Of a stretch of 64,000 bases of DNA, positions 58,761 through 64,000 are shown in pieces; the stretch's first letter is position 1, and each line of letters starts with the position of its first letter. The notes under the pieces are model-generated. The model did not search any database and had not been told where the DNA came from. It saw only the letters and a list, made by a program, of their open reading frames with translations. The translations under genes and the position numbers were made by a program. Origin of the DNA: Streptomyces noursei (GTDB taxonomy: Bacteria > Actinomycetota > Actinomycetes > Streptomycetales > Streptomycetaceae); the NCBI RefSeq assembly GCF_001646665.1, contig NZ_LWBU01000405.1, positions 1 to 64,000 on the forward strand, written 5' to 3'.

Positions 58761-60566
58761 ATGGCAGTCAACCTCGTCAATGTCGAGGCAGTCAGCAAGG
58801 TGTACGGCACCCGTGCCCTGCTGGACGGTGTTTCCCTCGGCGTCTCGGAGGGGGACCGGATCGGTGTCGTCGGCCGCAACGGGGACGGCAAGACCACCCT
58901 CATCCGGATGATCGCCAAGCTGGAGGAGGCCGACACCGGGCGGGTCACCCACAGCGGCGGGCTGCGCACCGGGGTGCTGACGCAGCACGACTCGCTCGAC
59001 CCGGCCGCCACGGTGCGGCACGAGGTCATCGGGGACCTCGCGGACCACGAGTGGGCCGGCAGCGCCAAGATCCGGGACGTGCTGACCGGGCTGTTCGGCG
59101 GGCTCGACCTGCCGGGCTTCCCGCAGGGCCTCGACACCGTGATCGGCCCGCTGTCCGGTGGTGAGCGGCGCCGCATCGCGCTCGCGAAGCTGCTGATCGC
59201 CGAGCAGGACCTGATCGTCCTCGACGAGCCGACCAACCACCTGGACGTGGAGGGCATCGCCTGGCTGGCCCGCCACCTCCAGGAGCGGCGCTCCGCGCTC
59301 GTCTGCGTCACGCACGACCGCTGGTTCCTCGACCAGGTCTGCACCCGCATGTGGGACGTCCAGCGGGGCGCGGTCCACGAGTACGAGGGCGGCTACTCCG
59401 ACTACGTCTTCGCCCGCGCCGAGCGCGAGCGCATCGCCGCCACGGAGGAGGTCAAGCGGCAGAACCTGATGCGCAAGGAGCTGGCGTGGCTGCGGCGGGG
59501 CGCCCCGGCCCGCACCTCCAAGCCGCGCTACCGCATCGAGGCCGCCAACGAGCTGATCGCCGACGTGCCGCCGCCGCGCGACACCAGCGAGCTGATGAAG
59601 TTCGCCAACGCCCGGCTCGGCCGGACCGTCTTCGACCTGGAGGACGTGACCGTCACCGCCGGGCCGAAAGTGCTGCTGAAGCACCTGACCTGGCAGCTCG
59701 GCCCCGGCGACCGCATCGGCCTGGTCGGCGTCAACGGCGCCGGCAAGACCTCGTTGCTGCGGGCCCTCGCGGACGCCGCCACCACCCGGGGCGAGAAGCA
59801 GCCGGAGGGCGGGCGGATCGTCGTCGGCAAGACGGTGCGGCTGGCCTACCTGTCGCAGGACGTCGCCGAACTCCCGGCGACGCTGCGGGTGCTGGAGGCC
59901 GTCCAGCAGGTCCGCGACCGGGTCGACCTCGGCAAGGGCCGGGAGATGACGGCGGGGCAGCTGTGCGAGCAGTTCGGCTTCACCAAGGAGAAGCAGTGGA
60001 CCCCCGTCGGGGACCTGTCCGGCGGTGAGCGCCGCCGGCTCCAGCTGCTGCGGCTGCTGATGGACGAGCCCAACGTCCTCTTCCTGGACGAGCCCACCAA
60101 CGACCTCGACATCGAGACCCTCACGCAGCTGGAGGATCTCCTCGACGGCTGGCCCGGGTCGATGGTGGTCATCTCCCACGACCGGTTCTTCATCGAGCGG
60201 ACGACGGACAAGACGTACGCCCTGCTCGGCGACGCGACGCTGCGGATGCTGCCGCGCGGCATCGACGAGTACCTGGAGCGACGCCGGCGGATGATCGAGA
60301 CGGCCGCCCCGGCGCCGGCCGCCGCGGCCCCGGCCGCGGCCAGGGAGAAGTCGGCGGGCGACGCCCGGGCCGCGAAGAAGGAGCTGCAGAAGATCGAGCG
60401 CCAGCTCGACAAGGTCTCCGAGAAGGAGGCCCGGCTGCACACCCAGATCGCCGACGACGCCACGGACTTCGAGAAGGTGGCGAAGCTCGACGCGGAGCTG
60501 CGGGAACTGGCCTCCCAGCGCGAGGACTTGGAGACGCGGTGGCTGGAACTCGCCGAGGACGCCTAG
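58761..60566 (+). CDS. ABC-F family ATPase (Uup/EttA-like)
   Basis: This soluble twin-ATPase acts on ribosomes rather than in transport. It has 601 residues with two ATPase units: Walker A GRNGDGKTT and GVNGAGKTS, signatures LSGGERRR in both, and Walker B LIVLDEPTNHLD and VLFLDEPTNDLD. The interdomain linker (about 215-300) is charged, and the C-terminal 60 residues form a coiled coil (AAKKELQKIERQLDKVSEKE), as in Uup. No membrane segments. AGGAG lies 5 nt before the ATG. It is monocistronic. Confidence 0.93.
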   Translation: MAVNLVNVEAVSKVYGTRALLDGVSLGVSEGDRIGVVGRNGDGKTTLIRMIAKLEEADTGRVTHSGGLRTGVLTQHDSLDPAATVRHEVIGDLADHEWAGSAKIRDVLTGLFGGLDLPGFPQGLDTVIGPLSGGERRRIALAKLLIAEQDLIVLDEPTNHLDVEGIAWLARHLQERRSALVCVTHDRWFLDQVCTRMWDVQRGAVHEYEGGYSDYVFARAERERIAATEEVKRQNLMRKELAWLRRGAPARTSKPRYRIEAANELIADVPPPRDTSELMKFANARLGRTVFDLEDVTVTAGPKVLLKHLTWQLGPGDRIGLVGVNGAGKTSLLRALADAATTRGEKQPEGGRIVVGKTVRLAYLSQDVAELPATLRVLEAVQQVRDRVDLGKGREMTAGQLCEQFGFTKEKQWTPVGDLSGGERRRLQLLRLLMDEPNVLFLDEPTNDLDIETLTQLEDLLDGWPGSMVVISHDRFFIERTTDKTYALLGDATLRMLPRGIDEYLERRRRMIETAAPAPAAAAPAAAREKSAGDARAAKKELQKIERQLDKVSEKEARLHTQIADDATDFEKVAKLDAELRELASQREDLETRWLELAEDA

Positions 60567-60616
60567 CCCGACGCGTACGTAGAGAAGGCGTGGAGAGCGG
60601 ATAACGAGGGCGTCAC

Positions 60617-60654
60617 GGGCCGGTCCTCCCTTGGGAACAGGGGCGCACCGGCCC
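60617..60654 (+). terminator. Terminator-like hairpin after the ABC-F gene
   Basis: GGGCCGGT at 60617-60624 pairs with ACCGGCCC at 60647-60654 around a 22-base loop, followed by CTTTCG. The structure is moderate. Confidence 0.4.
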
Positions 60655-60810
60655 CTTTCGTAACGGTGCCGGGTGATAGAAAGAAGCCCCGCTCGACTCA
60701 CGCAACACTGCGGAATCCATGTCCGATTCGCTCCTTTCCGGCGGTACGTGCGCGCCGGAATCGCGGGGGAGGCCGGTCGGGCAGCGGGCCGCACGAAGGG
60801 GGAAGCGCTG

Positions 60811-62676
60811 ATGACTCAGCCGCCCAGCCAGCAACCGCCGCAGGGGGGCTTCGGGTCTCCGCAGGACCCGCACCAGCAGCCTCCCCAGGCCCCGCAGCCG
60901 CCTTCCGCCGCACCCGGTCAGGGCACTCCGCCGGCCGCTGCCCCGCAGCCGCCCGCCGGCCCGCCGCCGGCCGCGCCCCAGATGCCGCCCGGCCCGCCGC
61001 CGGCCGCCGCCCCGGGCTACGGCTACCCGCAGGCGCCCCCGGCCCAGCCCGGCTACGGCTACCCGCAGGCGCCCGGCGGACAGCCCGGCTACCCGCAGAA
61101 CCCGCCCGGCCAGCCCGGTCCGTACGCGGCGCAGCCCGGCCCCTACGGCCAGCAGCCGAACCCCTACGGCGGCTACCCCACCCAGCCGCAGTACCCGGGT
61201 GCGCCCACCCCGCCGCCCGCCGGCCCGCGCGGGCCGTTCAAGGGCAAGCCGGCCGTCATCGTCGCGGCGGCCGTCGCCGCCCTGCTCGTCGTCGGCGGCG
61301 GCACGTACCTCGCCCTCAGCGGTGACGGGAGCGAGTCCGGGAAGTCCGACGCCAAGGGCTCCAGCGCCGCACCGGCCCCCACGGGCTCCGGCGAGGTCGA
61401 CGAGGGCGACGGCACCGGTGGCGACCGTGAGGCGAACGACGACCTGAACGCCGGCCGCAAGGACGGCGAGGCGAAGGTCGAGTGGCTGGCGACCAATGAC
61501 ATCGACCTGCCGCGCAACGGCGCGGACGTGTACGGCCCGTGGGTCGTCGGCGACACCATCGTCAAGGCCATGTACAAGAGCGTCGTGGGCTACTCGGCGG
61601 CCGACGGCAAGAAGAAGTGGGAGGTGCCGTTCACCACCGAGGTGTGCACCGCCCCCGTCGCCCCCGCCGACAACGGCACGATCGTCATCGGCCTCAACGA
61701 CAAGGCCGGCGAGAAGGCCGACTGCACCGTGCTCCAGCAGATCGACCTCAGGACCGGCAAGGCGGGCTGGAAGAAGCCCGTCCCGCAGGGCACCGGCTTC
61801 AACGCGCTGTCCGACATGACGCTCGCCATCAGCGGCGGCACCGTGACGGCCGCCGGCACCGGCAACTCGCACGGCTTCGCCCTCGCCGACGGCAAGCAGC
61901 TGTTCGGGACGCCGGACGCCGACTGCAAGCCGTTCGCCTTCGCGGGCGGTCCCAAGCTCATCGCCGCCGCCCAGTGCCGCACGGGCGACTACAAGACGAC
62001 CCAGCACCAGGTCGCCGAGGTCGACCCGGCGACCGGCAAGCCGAGGTGGACGTACCGCCTGCCGGCCAACTGGGAGGTCACCAAGGTCTTCTCGGTCAGC
62101 CCGCTGGTCGTCTCCATCGAGGAGCCGGACAAGAAGACGTGGAGCATCATCGCGCTGACCGACGCGGGCAAGCTCCGCTCGACGCTCGACGGCGGCAAGG
62201 ACAAGTTCAACCCCAAGTGCGGCGGCTCCTTCGTCGTCTTCGGTGAGAACCTCCAGGGCTGCGTCGGTGTCGCCGCCGACGCCGCCACCTTCTACATGGC
62301 CACCGAGCCCACCCAGCTCACCAACGGCACCAACGAGGTCGTGGCGTTCAGCCTCGACACCGGCAAGGCCAAGTGGCGCGCCCCGGCCGGGCCGCAGCGG
62401 ACGATGACCCCGCTGCGCATGGAGGGCACCAATGTGCTGCTGTACATGGAGGGCTCCTGGGACCGCGGCGGCGCCGTCGCGACCCTCGCCCCGACCGGCG
62501 GCGCCCCGAAGGTGCTGCTCCAGCACCCGGCGTCGACGGCCGAGATCGAGAGCGACTTCTACTCGCCGCGGTACGCCTACGCCGACGGGCGCTTCTTCAT
62601 CGCCAGCGGCCGCGTCAGCGCCCGCAACGACACCGAGGAGAAGCAGACCAAGACGATGATGGCCTTCGGCAAGTGA
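60811..62676 (+). CDS. Membrane-anchored PQQ-like beta-propeller protein
   Basis: The 621-residue protein has a cytoplasmic N-terminus of about 145 residues that is almost all Pro, Gln, Gly, Tyr and Ala, with YGYPQAP repeats. One membrane helix (AVIVAAAVAALLVVGGGTYLAL) and an extracytoplasmic eight-bladed-type propeller follow (blades such as AADGKKKWEVPF, DLRTGKAGWKKP, DPATGKPRWTYRL, DTGKAKWRAP). The AxxGxxxW repeats are those of PQQ/quinoprotein-like propellers, but PQQ-binding residues were not identified, so an interaction domain is more likely than an enzyme. GGGGGAAG lies 7 nt before the ATG. The next gene is a paralogue. Confidence 0.85.
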   Translation: MTQPPSQQPPQGGFGSPQDPHQQPPQAPQPPSAAPGQGTPPAAAPQPPAGPPPAAPQMPPGPPPAAAPGYGYPQAPPAQPGYGYPQAPGGQPGYPQNPPGQPGPYAAQPGPYGQQPNPYGGYPTQPQYPGAPTPPPAGPRGPFKGKPAVIVAAAVAALLVVGGGTYLALSGDGSESGKSDAKGSSAAPAPTGSGEVDEGDGTGGDREANDDLNAGRKDGEAKVEWLATNDIDLPRNGADVYGPWVVGDTIVKAMYKSVVGYSAADGKKKWEVPFTTEVCTAPVAPADNGTIVIGLNDKAGEKADCTVLQQIDLRTGKAGWKKPVPQGTGFNALSDMTLAISGGTVTAAGTGNSHGFALADGKQLFGTPDADCKPFAFAGGPKLIAAAQCRTGDYKTTQHQVAEVDPATGKPRWTYRLPANWEVTKVFSVSPLVVSIEEPDKKTWSIIALTDAGKLRSTLDGGKDKFNPKCGGSFVVFGENLQGCVGVAADAATFYMATEPTQLTNGTNEVVAFSLDTGKAKWRAPAGPQRTMTPLRMEGTNVLLYMEGSWDRGGAVATLAPTGGAPKVLLQHPASTAEIESDFYSPRYAYADGRFFIASGRVSARNDTEEKQTKTMMAFGK

Positions 62677-62692
62677 GCACAGGGCCCGTCCG

Positions 62693-64000
62693 ATGAGTCA
62701 GCCGATCCACGACGCGTACGGCCCGCCCGGGCCGTACGACTCGCTCAACCCGCACGGCGGCGCCCCCCGTCCGCCGTCCCCGCCCCGCCGGAGCGGCGGC
62801 CGGGCCCTGCTCGCCGCCGTGGTGGCCCTGGTCGTCCTCGGTGGCGGCGGGGCCTGGTGGTACGCCGGCACCGGTGGCGACCGCGACGGCGGGAGCCCCG
62901 CGGCCGGCGGCTCCGCCCCGCCGTCCGGCCGGCCGCTGCCCGGCGCCGGCCGGACGGCCCCGCCGAGCCTGGACCAGGCGGTGGCCGACCGCGTCAACGC
63001 CGCCCGCGCGGCGGACGAGGCGAAGCTGCTGTACCTGCGCAGGAACACCGTGGACGTCCCCGGTACGGGCGTCGCCGTCCACGGCCCCTGGCAGGTGGGC
63101 GACACCGTCGTCACCGCCATGTACCGCACCGTCACCGCCCATTCGGCCGCCGACGGCCGGGAGAAGTGGCGCCTGGCGCTCGACGGCGACCTCTGCTCCG
63201 CCTCGACCCGCATGACCGCCGACCGGCGCATCGCCGTCGTCACCAAGGACGGTCCCGGCAAGAAGGGCGACTGCCGCCGGCTCCGCATGATCGACCTGAA
63301 CACCGGCCGGGCGGGCTGGGAGACCCGGATCGCCAAGGAGAACGGGTCGGACGTCAGCGAGACGTACTCGCTGGCCTTCACCGGCGGCACGGTGGCCGTC
63401 GGGCGACTCGGCGCCTCCAGCGCGTACCGCCTCACCGACGGCAAGCGGCTGTTCGGCTCGCCCCCGGTCACCGGGTGCGTGCCCTACGCGTTCGCCGGCG
63501 GTCCGAAGCTCGTCGCGGCGGCCTCCTGCCTCCGGCCCGGCGGCGGGGGACGGGAGGAGGTCCAGGAACTCGACCCGGTCACCGGCGCGGTGCGCTGGCG
63601 GCACCCCCTCCCGCCCGGCTCCCGCGTCCAGGGCGTCTACTCGGTCGCCCCCCTGGTCGTGGCCGTGGGCGACGACGCGGGCGCGACGACCGGTGTGTTC
63701 GCCCTCACCGACGGCGGCGCCCGGCGGTCCGCGCTCGCCGGCGCGGCCGGGTTCGACGCGCACTGCGGCGACCCCGACGACAGCGAACTGCTCAGCTGCC
63801 GGACCGCGGTGGACGGCGACACGCTCTACGTGGCCACGGCTCCCGGCGCGGACGGGGGCGAGGGCAACGCGATCGTCGCCGTCGACCTCGCGACCGGAAA
63901 AACGGTACGCCGCATCGCCACGCCCGCGAAGGCGCTCGCCCGCCCGCTGGGCATGTCCGGCCGGGACCTGCTGTTCGACGCAGCGCCGCTGGACGACGGC
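62693..64000 (+). CDS. Paralogous membrane-anchored beta-propeller protein (3' end outside the window)
   Basis: The frame opens at ATG 62693, 16 bases after the previous stop, and runs to the window edge (436 codons, no stop). It repeats the plan of its neighbour: a short Pro-rich N-terminus (about 35 residues, lacking the YGYPQAP repeats), one helix (ALLAAVVALVVLGGGGAWW) and a propeller with matching blades (GPWQVGDTVVTAMYRTVTAH against GPWVVGDTIVKAMYKSVVGY in the first gene). It is clearly a tandem duplicate. The missing end prevents a judgement of total length. Confidence 0.85.
   Translation, partial: MSQPIHDAYGPPGPYDSLNPHGGAPRPPSPPRRSGGRALLAAVVALVVLGGGGAWWYAGTGGDRDGGSPAAGGSAPPSGRPLPGAGRTAPPSLDQAVADRVNAARAADEAKLLYLRRNTVDVPGTGVAVHGPWQVGDTVVTAMYRTVTAHSAADGREKWRLALDGDLCSASTRMTADRRIAVVTKDGPGKKGDCRRLRMIDLNTGRAGWETRIAKENGSDVSETYSLAFTGGTVAVGRLGASSAYRLTDGKRLFGSPPVTGCVPYAFAGGPKLVAAASCLRPGGGGREEVQELDPVTGAVRWRHPLPPGSRVQGVYSVAPLVVAVGDDAGATTGVFALTDGGARRSALAGAAGFDAHCGDPDDSELLSCRTAVDGDTLYVATAPGADGGEGNAIVAVDLATGKTVRRIATPAKALARPLGMSGRDLLFDAAPLDDG

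Overview
The window is a piece of a Streptomyces chromosome. The core genes are very GC-rich with G/C at nearly every third codon position, GTG starts are common, and the genes include actinomycete signatures: a SepX/GlpR-type division protein, an SsgA-like protein, a resuscitation-promoting factor and a protein O-mannosyltransferase. From memory the gene order resembles the S. coelicolor SCO3147-SCO3190 region read backwards. I could not run a search, so neither the species nor the synteny is checked.

Layout. 1-6.7 kb: small hypotheticals, then a leftward series (mscL, SAF-domain protein, methylthioadenosine phosphorylase, FmdB-like zinc ribbon, MFS transporter, K+/H+ antiporter). 7-16 kb: an exported penicillin-acylase-family enzyme, 5-formyl-THF cyclo-ligase facing galU, then the tightly packed galU-moeA(glp)-moaC-mog-acetyltransferase-sepX block, which joins molybdenum cofactor synthesis to cell division, and tRNA-Ala(CGC). 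16.5-22.3 kb: a sigma/anti-sigma/lectin fusion protein, a secreted serine protease, a GNAT enzyme, exonuclease III and a secreted propeller protein. 22.2-26.7 kb: a MerR regulator facing a monooxygenase-hydrolase-dehydrogenase operon that resembles the first three genes of the mycobacterial mymA operon. 26.7-34.8 kb: a minisatellite, a hydrolase, a giant tricorn-type protease, a TetR regulator with two operators, and an MMPL exporter. 34.8-44.1 kb: SsgA-like protein, a metal ECF transporter (cbiMN-cbiQ-cbiO) with a Nur-like box, a serine hydrolase, LuxR regulator, hypothetical, EamA transporter, YbaK deacylase and a penicillin-binding protein.

44.2-49.25 kb is an accessory island with clearly lower GC (two 60-base lines counted at 55% and 53%). 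It is bounded by a perfect 61-bp direct repeat of the 3' end of pmt. It carries a small secreted protein, a three-gene ABC transporter operon, a frameshifted IS630-type transposase remnant and a tiny overlapping gene pair that looks like a toxin-antitoxin module. No integrase is visible. 49.2-64 kb returns to core genes: pmt and rsmI (divergent), a zinc-ribbon protein, tatD, the overlapping rpfB-rsmA-ispE series, an acyltransferase, a lipoprotein, an ABC-F ATPase, and two tandem propeller proteins, the second cut by the window edge.

The strongest observations are the island at the pmt 3' end, a CIRCE heat-shock operator in front of the FmdB gene, a Nur-like box in front of the metal transporter, paired operators for the TetR and MerR regulators, the sigma/anti-sigma/lectin fusion, and a set of about twelve genes whose -10 hexamer lies 6-9 nt before the start codon, as expected for leaderless or nearly leaderless mRNAs.
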